A stretch of DNA of 64,000 nucleotides from an uncultured Muribaculaceae bacterium (lineage in GTDB: Bacteria > Bacteroidota > Bacteroidia > Bacteroidales > Muribaculaceae), in assembly GCA_910587475.1 (NCBI GenBank), contig CAJUMR010000007.1:1-64000 (forward strand), read 5' to 3'. Shown piece by piece: positions 1 to 8,887 of the stretch. The translations under genes and the position numbers were made by a program. Position 1 is the stretch's first letter, and the number at the start of each line of letters is the position of its first letter. The notes beneath the pieces are model-generated. The model saw only the letters and a program-made list of their open reading frames with translations. It ran no database searches and was not told the origin of the DNA.

Positions 1-51
1 GGACGCAAGATTTTCATTCTTGAAAGAGGAGTTCGATTCTCCTATGGGCTA
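1..51 (+). tRNA. tRNA-Glu (TTC), 3' part only
   Basis: The 5' part lies outside the window. Visible are a 5-bp anticodon stem (CAAGA/TCTTG) around the loop TTTTCAT, which puts anticodon TTC at positions 34-36, a T arm AGGAG-TTCGATT-CTCCT, and the 3' acceptor strand ATGGGCT with discriminator A at 51. CCA is not encoded (the next bases are CTT), as is usual in Bacteroidetes, so it must be added by tRNA nucleotidyltransferase. Confidence 0.93.
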
Positions 52-61
52 CTTTCATTCG

Positions 62-100
62 AATCAGCTTATTGATATTTCAATAGGCTGATTTATTTTA
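62..100 (+). terminator. Rho-independent terminator after tRNA-Glu
   Basis: A 14-bp inverted repeat (62-75 with 80-93, one G-T wobble) with a 4-nt loop is followed by TTATTTTA. It lies 11 nt after the tRNA end and 11 nt before the next start codon, so it should end the tRNA transcript. Confidence 0.8.
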
Positions 101-110
101 TGCACGTATT

Positions 111-1631
111 ATGACTAAATCGAAAATAATTGTTCCGATAACCCTTTGGAGGGAAGTTCATCCTTCGGGACTTGTTTGTCAATCAGATAGTTACTATGCG
201 AAATTGGCTGCACGTTTTGCCAATCTTATAAAAGATCGTATCGGGGATGATTATCCTTCGACGGTCGAAGATTTTAAGCAGACCGGTCTTGATCTGGCAG
301 CTTATCTTGAAGATAAGCTTTCAGGGATAAATCTATGGAATTCTTTCATTGCGGCATATATGAAGCGCTATGGCGCTGAGTTTCCGTTCTATAATGTCGA
401 ATCGGAAGAAATGATGGACGATGAGCCTAACTACTCCGATGTGCGTTTTCTGCTATGGCGCGATCTCAATCGTTTCAAGCCCGGAACAATGCTCAACCCT
501 CTGAATCCTGCGGTCGCAGCGTTGTCAAAGGAAATATACGACATAATGGAGGAGGAATTTGAAGTTGCTCCGGATTCTCCCGAATTATTCGAAAAGATCT
601 ATGTCAACACACCTATGGATGATCTCGTTGAGGCCAGAAAACTTATGCAGTGGATCACAACACGGGCTTATCTGACATCGGTTTATTATCCTGAAACACC
701 TTTTGAAAAAATTCATGAGTCTTTCTCCGCTTTTTTTGAGGATGATCAATGTAGTCTGGAACTGCTTTTCGGCATCGAAACTTATTTTTCAATATCGACA
801 AAATGCGGGCCATTGGCTATGATTGCATCCAAATGGTTGGCCGGGATGTTTGCGCTCTCGGCTGATGATAATATAAACCGCTATGCCGAGCAACTTTACA
901 ACTTTGAAACGCGTTGCCTGCAGCCTTATCTTATAGAGTCTTCGACTCGCGATCGTTTTGATGTCAGAACCTTGACTGGCGAGCTTCTGACAGTCGATAC
1001 CGACACATTGACCGATTATTCAATCGATCAGATGAATTCAAATAGGGTTATTATAGCTTGTCTGGCTAAGTATGGCGAATTCTGGCATGTCAACGGAGCA
1101 AGTTCATTCATTGATGACGTGGATGATTTCGAAGGCCATTCTAAAGATTATATAGAGGCAAAACGGGCTAAAATGGATAGTCGCGATGTGCAGATTAAAC
1201 TTAATGGCGGATCACAGATTGGGTTTGCCGCAGATTGGGCGGAAGTGAGCAGTCGGTTCAATCTTGGCAAAGCAAAGAACATGTGCGATGACGAGATGCT
1301 GTATGACCGCGTTAAAACCGGCCGTGACTTCGTTTATTTCATCAATCGTTACGGATCAATGACGCTGCTGCCCGACTATGCTAAAGCAGTGGCTTTGTCG
1401 GGGAACAAGGCTTATGATGCCGGGTATGCGACTGCACATGCAGCGCCGATGTTCTTCAACGAAAATGTCGGCGAAGAGTTGCGCGACTATCTTCACACCC
1501 ACAATCTTATGCCTGATGCGCGGCTCAGCGGCCCAATGCCCGACAAAGAGGCGAAAGCATGGTTCTATCACAATGCGCTGATGCTTGCTAATGTTTTTGA
1601 AACAGACTCGGCTGTGATCAACGAGCCTTGA
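111..1631 (+). CDS. DUF3843-like conserved hypothetical protein
   Basis: 506 residues, no signal peptide or membrane helix, hence probably cytoplasmic. The N-terminal pattern (ITLWREVHPSG..., then DSYYAKLAARF) and the acidic, helix-rich body recall the Bacteroidales DUF3843 family as I remember it; no biochemical function is known to me. ATG at 111 is the first start after the upstream terminator hairpin, and no convincing promoter of the TAnnTTTG type is visible in the 11 nt between them, so expression may depend on read-through from the tRNA. It converges on pdxB, whose stop is 9 nt away. The family name is the uncertain part; the reading frame is not. Confidence 0.75.
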   Translation: MTKSKIIVPITLWREVHPSGLVCQSDSYYAKLAARFANLIKDRIGDDYPSTVEDFKQTGLDLAAYLEDKLSGINLWNSFIAAYMKRYGAEFPFYNVESEEMMDDEPNYSDVRFLLWRDLNRFKPGTMLNPLNPAVAALSKEIYDIMEEEFEVAPDSPELFEKIYVNTPMDDLVEARKLMQWITTRAYLTSVYYPETPFEKIHESFSAFFEDDQCSLELLFGIETYFSISTKCGPLAMIASKWLAGMFALSADDNINRYAEQLYNFETRCLQPYLIESSTRDRFDVRTLTGELLTVDTDTLTDYSIDQMNSNRVIIACLAKYGEFWHVNGASSFIDDVDDFEGHSKDYIEAKRAKMDSRDVQIKLNGGSQIGFAADWAEVSSRFNLGKAKNMCDDEMLYDRVKTGRDFVYFINRYGSMTLLPDYAKAVALSGNKAYDAGYATAHAAPMFFNENVGEELRDYLHTHNLMPDARLSGPMPDKEAKAWFYHNALMLANVFETDSAVINEP

Positions 1632-1639
1632 TCGGGCTG

Positions 1640-2671
1640 TCAATCCGTGCGGCTGTCGGAAAGTTCGGTGCGGTAGCGGTAGTTGTTGCGCAGGCTCTCG
1701 AACGATGACGGATCTGATTTCAAGGCTACGGTGTCGGCAAGCGGGTTGTAGCTCTCGACAATTGCGAGAGGCGACACAGTGCGCGCTACCGCTTTCGGAG
1801 TACCTGCTTTTGCTTCGACACGCGGAAGATAGAAGAAGGTCGTCAGAGCGTCGAGTATCATCTGTGTGGCCCTGACCTTGCCGTCGTGGGAATATCCTGC
1901 GATGTGAGGAGTGGCGATGGCCGCACGTTCAAGCAGTTCGCCGGAGATGGCTGGTTCGCCCTCCCAGCAGTCTATGGCTGCGGCATGCACAAGGCCTTGG
2001 TCAAGCGCCTCCACCAGAGCGGGAGTGTCGACTATTGCACCGCGGGCGCTGTTGATCAGAATGGGGCGTCTGCGCAGCTTCTTGAAGAACTTTTCGTCGG
2101 CTATATGGAGCGTGGCGTCGTCGCCGTCGCGGTTGAGAGGCGTGTGGAAGGTGATAATATCGCATTTCTCGGCGATTTCGTCGAGAGTCGACCATTTGTC
2201 TCCCCCCTCTGCTCTTTGACGCGGAGGATCGCAGCAGAGCACCTTCATGTCGAGGCTGCGAGCCCAGCGCTCGACGATCGATCCGACATGCCCTACGCCG
2301 ACAATGCCGAGAGTGTACTGTCCTATCGGTCGGTTGGCCAGCTGCATGATGGTTGCAAACACATATTGTGCGACAGCCGGCGCGTTGCATCCGGGAGCAT
2401 TTATTACGGTTATGCCGTTGGCCTCACACCATTTGGTGTCGATGTGATCCATGCCGATAGTCGCTGTGCCGACGAAGCGGCAGCGCGATTTTGCGAGCAG
2501 GGCGGCGTCGCATTTTGTCCTGGTCCTCACTATCAGCGCATCGGCGTTTTTAACGGCTTCAGGGGTGAACTCTTCGGCTGCGAGATAGCTGACGTTGGCA
2601 TAGGGTTCGAGGAGGCCTGCGATAAAAGGCACATTGCGCTCGATGACGATGTTCAGACGATAATTCTCCAT
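1640..2671 (-). CDS. pdxB: 4-phosphoerythronate dehydrogenase (PdxB-like)
   Basis: 343 residues from ATG 2671. A D-isomer-specific 2-hydroxyacid dehydrogenase: an N-terminal catalytic half (NADALIVRTRTKCD), a Rossmann segment with GVGHVGSIV, the Arg region NSARGAIVDT, and the catalytic His in TPHIAGYS. PdxB oxidises 4-phosphoerythronate in the DXP-independent pyridoxal phosphate pathway. Length and the C-terminal extension fit PdxB better than SerA or lactate dehydrogenase, though substrate cannot be proved by eye. A longer frame reaches 2719, but the start at residue 17 of that frame (MENYRLNIVIERNVPFI) matches the family beginning. It overlaps the upstream membrane-protein gene by 19 nt, suggesting translational coupling at the end of the operon from 6471. 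Confidence 0.88.
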   Translation of the reverse strand: MENYRLNIVIERNVPFIAGLLEPYANVSYLAAEEFTPEAVKNADALIVRTRTKCDAALLAKSRCRFVGTATIGMDHIDTKWCEANGITVINAPGCNAPAVAQYVFATIMQLANRPIGQYTLGIVGVGHVGSIVERWARSLDMKVLCCDPPRQRAEGGDKWSTLDEIAEKCDIITFHTPLNRDGDDATLHIADEKFFKKLRRRPILINSARGAIVDTPALVEALDQGLVHAAAIDCWEGEPAISGELLERAAIATPHIAGYSHDGKVRATQMILDALTTFFYLPRVEAKAGTPKAVARTVSPLAIVESYNPLADTVALKSDPSSFESLRNNYRYRTELSDSRTD

Positions 2672-3633
2672 ATGTAGATTGCGTAGTAAAGTGCGATTAT
2701 GGCAGCGATCGCTATCCACGACCGCTGGTGATTACGTATTACAAACAAATGTCCGAGAAAAAAGGCTGTGCAACAGTTGAGCAAAGTGAGATAAGTGATG
2801 AAATTTGTGAGGTCTGCCCCCATTGCCACTATGGTGACAAGCGACACGAGCGTCAGCAGGCCGTTGCATGCCCTTGTGCGCGCGTTGTAGGTCATCAGTT
2901 TCAGCAGGCTGAGCACATAGGCTCCCGCAAGCAGCAGCACGGTTATGCCGATGGTGATGAGCAGGATGACGGTGTCGGTCGAGTTGATGTTGTCGAGCAG
3001 ACTGGTGAAATGGGGCAGGTGAAGGTCGGCGGGCGAGGCTATGCCACCTCCGAATATTATCCACCACGGGGTGATGATGCCGAGCAGGGCCGCAAGCATG
3101 CTCCGCAGTGTGAAGATGCGCATTTGAGCGCAGGCCACCAGAAAAACGGGTATGTAGACTGCAAATGCATACTGCACTGTCACAGCGCTTGAAAGCAGAA
3201 AAAACACCATGAATACCCTGCGCAGTGCTCCGGGCTGGCTGTAGACTCCAAACATCAGGATCATCGATCCGACGATGATGGCCGCCATTACTGTGCCCGA
3301 ACATAGCTGGGCGGTGATGCCGGGGGTGGCGGTCTCGATGACCGCAAACATGGTGGCGCAGATCAGTGTGATCGTGCGCGGCAGGTTGTAGGCTTTGTTG
3401 ATGTAGACCATCATGACCGCAATCGCGGCGATAAGCCCGATGTTGGTCCACAATGATGCCAAGGGAGATGCTATCCAGTCGTTGGGCGAGGGAAACACCG
3501 TTCCCTTGTAGTCGCTTATCGGAGTGATGCCTGTCGACTTGAATGCGTGAAAAGTCGAAGCGACCATAGCCGCAAAGGCTATGGTCAGTGCTCCGCGTGA
3601 GTGGAAAAATTTTGTTACCGCTTCAGATTTCAA
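2653..3633 (-). CDS. Polytopic membrane protein (DUF6427-like?)
   Basis: 326 residues, mostly hydrophobic, with about nine predicted membrane segments. The start is a TTG at 3633, three nucleotides past the purD stop; the next in-frame ATG would cut into the first membrane segment, so I prefer TTG. There are no enzyme motifs that I recognise. Bacteroidetes carry a family of similar about 300-residue membrane proteins (DUF6427), and this may belong there, but I cannot confirm it. It sits between purD and pdxB in one leftward transcription unit; its role is unknown. Confidence 0.75.
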   Translation of the reverse strand: MKSEAVTKFFHSRGALTIAFAAMVASTFHAFKSTGITPISDYKGTVFPSPNDWIASPLASLWTNIGLIAAIAVMMVYINKAYNLPRTITLICATMFAVIETATPGITAQLCSGTVMAAIIVGSMILMFGVYSQPGALRRVFMVFFLLSSAVTVQYAFAVYIPVFLVACAQMRIFTLRSMLAALLGIITPWWIIFGGGIASPADLHLPHFTSLLDNINSTDTVILLITIGITVLLLAGAYVLSLLKLMTYNARTRACNGLLTLVSLVTIVAMGADLTNFITYLTLLNCCTAFFLGHLFVIRNHQRSWIAIAAIIALYYAIYIWRIIV

Positions 3634-3636
3634 TTC

Positions 3637-4914
3637 TTATGCCATGAGGTCGCGGCCGATGTCGCGGCGGAAATATTTTCCATCGAAATTGATGGCGTTG
3701 ATTGCCTCGTAGCTCTTGGCGAGCGCGTCAGCGATGCTTTCGCCGTAGGATGTGGCTGCGATCACGCGGCCTCCCGATGTCAGCAGACGGCCCTCGGCGT
3801 CGCGTCGGGTGCCTGCATGGAAGAGTATGCTCTGCTCAGGGTTGAGGTTGCCGGTGATTTCGAGCCCTTTGGCGTAAGATCCGGGATATCCGCCCGATAC
3901 GGCCATGACGGTCACGGCTGTGCGCGGATCCTGTTCGGCAGGTATATCTCCGAGCTTGCCCTTGGCAGCTCCTTCGAGCAGATCGACGATGTCGGAGGCG
4001 ATGCGCGGCATTACCACTTCTGTTTCGGGGTCGCCCATGCGCACATTGTATTCGATCACCATCGGTTCACCTCCGACGTTGATCAGTCCCAGGAAGATGA
4101 AACCACGGTAGACGATGCCTTCTTCCTTGAGTCCGTTGACGGTCGGCAGTATGATGCGCTTTTCAACTTTATCCATGAATGTCGCGTCGGCAAACGGGAC
4201 AGGGCTCACTGCGCCCATGCCGCCGGTGTTGAGGCCGGTGTCGCCTTCGCCGATGCGTTTGTAGTCCTTGGCCACGGGAAGGATGCGGTAGCCGCCTTCG
4301 CCGTCGGTGAGCACGAACACCGAGCATTCGATGCCGCTCAGAAACTCTTCGATCACCACTGTCGCCGACGATGCTCCGAACATGCCGCCGAGCATTTCGG
4401 CAAGCGATTTCTTGGCTTCGTCGAGGTTGTCGATGATCAGCACGCCTTTGCCGGCTGCAAGGCCGTCGGCTTTGAGCACGTAGGGCGGACGGAGTGTCTC
4501 AAGGAAACGGTAGCCCTCGTCAAGTGTCGAGGCTGTGAAGCTCTCGTAGCGGGCGGTCGGTATGCCGTGACGCACCATAAACTGTTTTGCGAAGTCTTTG
4601 CTGCCTTCGAGTGCGGCGCCAGCCTTTGATGGTCCGGCCACAAGCACTTTGTCGTCGGCGAAGTAGTCGTATATTCCGGCTACAAGTGGATCTTCATTGC
4701 CGACGACGATCATGTCGATGTCGTTGTCAGCCACAAATTTCCTGATACCGTCGAAATCGAGCGGTGACAGGTCGACATTGATGCCATAGGCATCGGTGCC
4801 TCCGTTGCCAGGGGCGATGAACAGTTTGGCTGTGCGCTGACTTTGCGATATTTTCCAGGCCAGGGCCGATTCGCGGCCACCTGAACCCAGAAGCAGGATG
4901 TTGAGCTTTGACAT
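3637..4914 (-). CDS. purD: Phosphoribosylamine-glycine ligase
   Basis: 425 residues, normal length for GAR synthetase, which joins glycine to 5-phosphoribosylamine using ATP in purine synthesis. It opens with the N-domain loop LLLGSGGRESALAWKI, continues with the ATP-grasp domain (KADGLAAGKGV near residue 150, LNTGGMGAVSP near 230, VIEYNVRMGDPETEV near 285) and the C-terminal domain ending in the YRRDIG-type region. Second gene of the leftward operon, 51 nt downstream of the RNA methyltransferase gene. Confidence 0.97.
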   Translation of the reverse strand: MSKLNILLLGSGGRESALAWKISQSQRTAKLFIAPGNGGTDAYGINVDLSPLDFDGIRKFVADNDIDMIVVGNEDPLVAGIYDYFADDKVLVAGPSKAGAALEGSKDFAKQFMVRHGIPTARYESFTASTLDEGYRFLETLRPPYVLKADGLAAGKGVLIIDNLDEAKKSLAEMLGGMFGASSATVVIEEFLSGIECSVFVLTDGEGGYRILPVAKDYKRIGEGDTGLNTGGMGAVSPVPFADATFMDKVEKRIILPTVNGLKEEGIVYRGFIFLGLINVGGEPMVIEYNVRMGDPETEVVMPRIASDIVDLLEGAAKGKLGDIPAEQDPRTAVTVMAVSGGYPGSYAKGLEITGNLNPEQSILFHAGTRRDAEGRLLTSGGRVIAATSYGESIADALAKSYEAINAINFDGKYFRRDIGRDLMA

Positions 4915-4965
4915 GATAGAATGGGGTGGTGGTTGATTTATGAAAGGGTGATTGATGATTTGGTT

Positions 4966-6471
4966 TTATTTGTTGTCGTTGTCGTCGCGCTTTTTCCATC
5001 CGCGCGAACGCATCAGCGGACCGTTCTGAGGAGGCAGAGAGGGTCTTTTTCCACCGATGCTTTTGAGCGCAAACGGATTGCGGCGCGCTGCAAGCGGATT
5101 TTCCGGTTCGGCCGGCTTTTCGGTTTGCGGGCGGGCGAAGCTGTTGAATTTCGAAGGTTTGCGTTCGCCTGACCGTCGGTCTCCCGGGGTGCGTTCGCCG
5201 CGGCGGTCCTTGCCGAAGGGTTTGCGGTCGTTGCGACGGTCATCGCGGCGACGGTCGTTCTTCGGTTCTTCCTGACGGGTTTCCTTGAGTTTGCCGCCGG
5301 CGGCCATGAACGATTTTTTATCACCGTCGAAGATCACATATTCACGCAACTCACATTCGAGCGCGCCGTTGTACATCGGTATCTTTTCAGATGCCGACAG
5401 ACCGATCTTGCGGAAATATTCGTCGCGGTAGCCGATGATCCAAGCGTTGTAGCCTGTGAACACGTGTTTCAGTTTTGATCCGATCGTCTCATAGAGCGCG
5501 TCCATGTCGGGGGCGCTGATGCGCTCGCCGTAGGGCGGATTGGTGACAACCACGCCTGCGGGCTGCGGAGCCTCGGTCCATTTTGATATCGGTTTGACGC
5601 TCAGGTCGACATATTTAGCAACTCCGGCGCTCTTGAGGTTGGCCTCGGCGATAGCCACGGCCTTGGGCGAGATGTCGGCGCCTACGATCTTGCATTCGAC
5701 TGCACGCTCATTGCTCTCGTCATTATAGAGACGGTCGAAGAGCTCGCTGTCGAAGTCTTTCCAATGCTCGAATGCAAATCCTTTCCGGTAGATGCCCGGA
5801 TTGATGTTGGCTGCGATGAGGGCTGCTTCGACGAGGAATGTGCCTGATCCGCACATCGGATCGACAAACGATCCTTCGCCCTTCCAGCCGCTGAGCATGA
5901 TTATGCCGGCAGCGAGCACTTCGTTGATCGGAGCTTCGGTCTGTGCCACACGATAGCCGCGCTTGTGGAGCGAGTCGCCCGACGAGTCGAGCGAGAGTGT
6001 CACGTCAGTGCCCGATATGTGGACGTTGATCATCACGTCGGCGTCCTGGAGTCTGACTCCCGGTCGCTTGTCGGCGCCGTAGCGGTCTTTGAACCAATCG
6101 ACTATTGCGTCCTTGATTCGGTAGGTGACATAGCGTGAGTGGGTGAATTCCGAGCTGTAGGTCGTCGAGTCGATCGAGAATGTTTTGTCGAGCGTCATGA
6201 TCGACGACCAGTCGAAGTCTTTGGTTTTCTCATAGAGATCGTCGGGATCTTTGGCTGAGAAACTATAGAATGGTTTGAGGATTCTTAGCGCCGTGCGGCA
6301 GCATAGGTTGGCCTTGTAGAGAGTTTCGAGGTCGCCGGTAAACGATACCATGCGTTTGCCGGTCTCGACATTTTCTGCTCCGAGAGCGCGAAGCTCGTCG
6401 GCAAGCACGCCTTCCAGCCCTTGGAAGGTCTTGGCAACCATTTCAAATTTGTCGTTGCTTGTCATCTTCAT
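4966..6471 (-). CDS. THUMP-domain class I RNA methyltransferase (RlmL N-half type)
   Basis: 501 residues. Residues about 50-165 form a THUMP RNA-binding domain; residues about 165-385 are a UPF0020 Rossmann methyltransferase with the SAM loop VDPMCGSGTFLVEA, VGADISPKAVAIA and the catalytic NPPYGERI, which indicates N2-guanine or adenine N methylation. By homology it corresponds to the 23S rRNA m2G2445 half of RlmL, without the RlmK half. Unusual is a tail of about 110 residues that is highly basic and low in complexity (runs such as RRRDDRRNDRK, GERRSGERK-like units), probably disordered RNA-binding sequence. ATG 6471 lies 11 nt after a TAACTTTG box, so the leader is very short. First gene of the operon to pdxB. 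Confidence 0.9.
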   Translation of the reverse strand: MKMTSNDKFEMVAKTFQGLEGVLADELRALGAENVETGKRMVSFTGDLETLYKANLCCRTALRILKPFYSFSAKDPDDLYEKTKDFDWSSIMTLDKTFSIDSTTYSSEFTHSRYVTYRIKDAIVDWFKDRYGADKRPGVRLQDADVMINVHISGTDVTLSLDSSGDSLHKRGYRVAQTEAPINEVLAAGIIMLSGWKGEGSFVDPMCGSGTFLVEAALIAANINPGIYRKGFAFEHWKDFDSELFDRLYNDESNERAVECKIVGADISPKAVAIAEANLKSAGVAKYVDLSVKPISKWTEAPQPAGVVVTNPPYGERISAPDMDALYETIGSKLKHVFTGYNAWIIGYRDEYFRKIGLSASEKIPMYNGALECELREYVIFDGDKKSFMAAGGKLKETRQEEPKNDRRRDDRRNDRKPFGKDRRGERTPGDRRSGERKPSKFNSFARPQTEKPAEPENPLAARRNPFALKSIGGKRPSLPPQNGPLMRSRGWKKRDDNDNK

Positions 6472-6481
6472 AAAGTTTTTG

Positions 6482-6489
6482 CAAAGTTA
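6482..6489 (-). promoter_or_regulatory. Promoter -7 box of the RNA methyltransferase-purD-pdxB operon
   Basis: TAACTTTG on the minus strand, an exact TAnnTTTG match to the Bacteroidetes primary sigma -7 element. It ends 11 nt before the ATG at 6471, implying a transcript leader of only a few nucleotides. No clear -33 TTTG is seen. Confidence 0.65.
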
Positions 6490-6592
6490 CAATTTCCGCG
6501 GCTGATTCCGGTAGTTTATTGCCGTTTTTTATGTGAAATAAAGTGTTATGTTTGATGTGGATTGCCTCTTTTATGTCAGGCTCGCGTGGCTG

Positions 6593-6733
6593 TAAAATGA
6601 GAGTGCGCTACTTCACAGTAACGCACCTCCCTCATAACCAAAATTCAAGTATATATTGTGAGTCTAACAAAACGTTATCGTAAACAGGCGAAAGGAAACC
6701 ATTTGCTAATGCTTTCGCAATTTGTTTTCTTTT
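6593..6733 (-). ncRNA. Candidate small RNA with own promoter and terminator
   Basis: A minus-strand TAACTTTG box (6740-6747) would start transcription near 6733. About 100 nt downstream is a strong hairpin: a 9-bp stem (6603-6611 with 6618-6626, 6-nt loop), a GGAG bulge and an outer 5-bp stem (6597-6601 with 6631-6635), followed by TTTT. Within the transcript, 6688-6694 and 6712-6718 form a perfect 7-bp pair. A 19-codon frame starting at 6635 overlaps the hairpin but has no independent support. It matches no RNA family I can name. The region could alternatively be a long leader of the methyltransferase operon. Confidence 0.45.
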
Positions 6734-6739
6734 CGGATG

Positions 6740-6747
6740 CAAAGTTA
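6740..6747 (-). promoter_or_regulatory. Promoter -7 box of the candidate small RNA
   Basis: TAACTTTG on the minus strand, an exact TAnnTTTG match; 251 nt upstream of the second leftward box at 6482-6489. Confidence 0.5.
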
Positions 6748-7056
6748 CGCCAATTTTTAAAAACTCAACTCAGTTTAACTAAAATAAATGCTAAAACTTG
6801 TTAATAAGGCGCTGTTCAACTGCCACGGCAGTAGACTATTAAGGGCAAATTATCGATACGATTCTAATGTTTGTCGAAATATTGAGCCATAAGATGGACT
6901 ATTTTGAAAAAATCCCAATGCAAGCCCGTACAAATCTTAAGATTTTAATCGTTTGCCTCATCCGGCATTTTCGCCCGGCGTTCATGTCTGTTGGCGGAAG
7001 ACGTGTGTGAGTGGGAGTTAAAAAAATGTGGATTCGTTAATTACGTTGATTTTTTG

Positions 7057-7064
7057 TAACTTTG
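7057..7064 (+). promoter_or_regulatory. Promoter -7 box of lysS-gpsA-pgi
   Basis: TAACTTTG on the plus strand, 65 nt before the lysS ATG; predicted start near 7071 and a leader of about 60 nt. The -33 element is weak. Confidence 0.65.
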
Positions 7065-7129
7065 CGCGTTATATTATAATTATAAGGTAAAAACAGATAA
7101 ATAACGCAATTACATAAAACAAAGCTCTT

Positions 7130-8875
7130 ATGAATCCACTGGAACTCAGCGAACAAGAAATCATACGCCGCGGCAGTCTCGACGCAATGCGACAAATGGG
7201 CATAGATCCATATCCCGCAGCACTTTATCCCGTATCCGCACATTCTGATGATATAAAAGCTAATTTCGATGATGAAGCGCCCTCACGCGAAGTGTGTGTC
7301 GCCGGCCGCATCATGGGCCGCCGCATCATGGGCAAGGCCTCGTTTGTCGAGCTTCAGGATTCGAAGGGTCGCATCCAGGTCTACATCTCGCGCGATGAGA
7401 TTTGTCCCGGCGACGACAAGGATCTCTACAACATCGTGTTCAAGAAGCTGCTCGATATCGGCGACTTCATCGGGGTTGAAGGTTACGTGTTCCGCACTCA
7501 GACCGGTGAGATCTCTGTCCATGCGCGCACTCTCACAGTGCTCAGCAAGTCGTTGCGTCCGCTGCCGATCGTCAAGGTGAAGGACGGAGTGACCTACGAC
7601 GCTTTCGATGATCCCGAGCTACGCTACCGCCGCCGATATGTCGATCTCGTTGTCAACGACGGAGTGAAAGACATCTTCCTCAAGCGCACAAAGGTCTACA
7701 GTTCGATGCGCGAATACTTCAACAACGCCGGTTACATCGAGGTGGAGACCCCGATCCTGCAGTCGATCCCCGGCGGAGCATCTGCGCGCCCGTTCATAAC
7801 CCATCACAACGCGCTCGACATACCTCTGTATCTCCGTATCGCCGACGAACTCTATCTCAAGCGCTTGATCGTCGGCGGATTTGAGGGCGTATATGAGTTC
7901 TCGAAGAACTTCCGCAACGAAGGCATGGACCGCACCCACAACCCCGAGTTCACTTGCATGGAGATCTATGTCGCCTACAAGGACTATAACTGGATGATGG
8001 AATTCACCGAGCGCATGCTCGAGAAGATATGCCTCGACGTCAACGGCACAACCGACGTCAAGGTCGGCGACAATGTCATCAGCTTCAAAGCACCGTTCCG
8101 CCGCGTGACCATGATCGATTCGATCAAGGAGCACACAGGCATCGACATCACAGGCATGAACGAAGATCAGTTGCGCGACGTGTGCCGTCAGCTCGACATC
8201 GAAGTTGATCCCGCACTCGGCAAGGGCAAACTGATCGACGAGATATTCGGCGAAAAATGCGAAGGCAAGTACATCCAGCCGACATTTATCACCGATTACC
8301 CCATCGAGATGTCGCCGCTCACCAAGCGCCACCGCGACAATCCAGAGCTGACCGAGCGCTTCGAACTCATGGTCAACGGCAAGGAGCTCTGCAACGCTTA
8401 CTCTGAGCTCAATGATCCGATCGACCAGTATGAACGCTTTGTCGAGCAGATGCGTCTGGGCGAGAAGGGCGATGACGAGGCCATGATCATCGACCATGAC
8501 TTCATCCGCGCTCTCGAGTACGGCATGCCTCCGACTTCAGGCATGGGCATCGGCATGGACCGTCTGGTGATGCTCATGACAGGCCAGACCACGATCCAGG
8601 AAGTGCTTCTATTCCCGCAGATGCGTCCCGAGAAAGTAGAGCGCCGTGACAAGCCCGAAGCTTATGCCGCTGTCGGCGTAGCTCCCGAGTGGGTCGCTCC
8701 GCTGCAGAAAGCCGGTGTGCTGACAGTCGACGCTCTTGCTGAAGTGGCATCGGCCGGCAAGCTTCATCAGGAGCTTTGCGGACTCAACAAGAAATTCAAA
8801 CTCGAGCTCAAAAATCCGACTGCCGACGAAGTCGCTGCATGGATTGCCGCCGCTGCCGCCGCCAAACAACAATAA
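7130..8875 (+). CDS. lysS: Lysyl-tRNA synthetase, class II
   Basis: 581 residues. An N-terminal OB fold for anticodon binding (about 50-170) is followed by the class II core: motif 2 around RNEGMDRTHNPEF (near 262) and motif 3 around GMGIGMDRLVMLMTG (near 470). It charges tRNA-Lys with lysine in the cytoplasm. Residues about 520-581 form a C-terminal extension with a helix-hairpin look and an alanine-rich end, a feature I associate with Bacteroidetes LysS. First gene of a three-gene operon, 12 nt before gpsA. Confidence 0.98.
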   Translation: MNPLELSEQEIIRRGSLDAMRQMGIDPYPAALYPVSAHSDDIKANFDDEAPSREVCVAGRIMGRRIMGKASFVELQDSKGRIQVYISRDEICPGDDKDLYNIVFKKLLDIGDFIGVEGYVFRTQTGEISVHARTLTVLSKSLRPLPIVKVKDGVTYDAFDDPELRYRRRYVDLVVNDGVKDIFLKRTKVYSSMREYFNNAGYIEVETPILQSIPGGASARPFITHHNALDIPLYLRIADELYLKRLIVGGFEGVYEFSKNFRNEGMDRTHNPEFTCMEIYVAYKDYNWMMEFTERMLEKICLDVNGTTDVKVGDNVISFKAPFRRVTMIDSIKEHTGIDITGMNEDQLRDVCRQLDIEVDPALGKGKLIDEIFGEKCEGKYIQPTFITDYPIEMSPLTKRHRDNPELTERFELMVNGKELCNAYSELNDPIDQYERFVEQMRLGEKGDDEAMIIDHDFIRALEYGMPPTSGMGIGMDRLVMLMTGQTTIQEVLLFPQMRPEKVERRDKPEAYAAVGVAPEWVAPLQKAGVLTVDALAEVASAGKLHQELCGLNKKFKLELKNPTADEVAAWIAAAAAAKQQ

Positions 8876-8887
8876 CAAACGATAATA

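Larger units (their letters stand above)
6490..7056. other. Long intergenic region between divergent operons
   Basis: The gap between the RNA methyltransferase and lysS is 658 nt. It holds two leftward TAnnTTTG boxes (6482-6489, 6740-6747), a leftward candidate small RNA (6593-6733) and the lysS promoter at its right end. Roughly 6750-7030 is AT-rich without a supported gene or clear structure. Confidence 0.6.

Noticed and set aside
3601..4629. 342-codon plus-strand frame opposite purD
   Set aside because: Shadow of the purD codon pattern (Cys- and His-rich, low complexity, no homology); purD is certain on the other strand.
6576..6635. 19-codon frame (MREVRYCEVAHSH...) in the candidate small RNA
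   Set aside because: It coincides with the terminator hairpin, which explains the sequence; too short to support alone.
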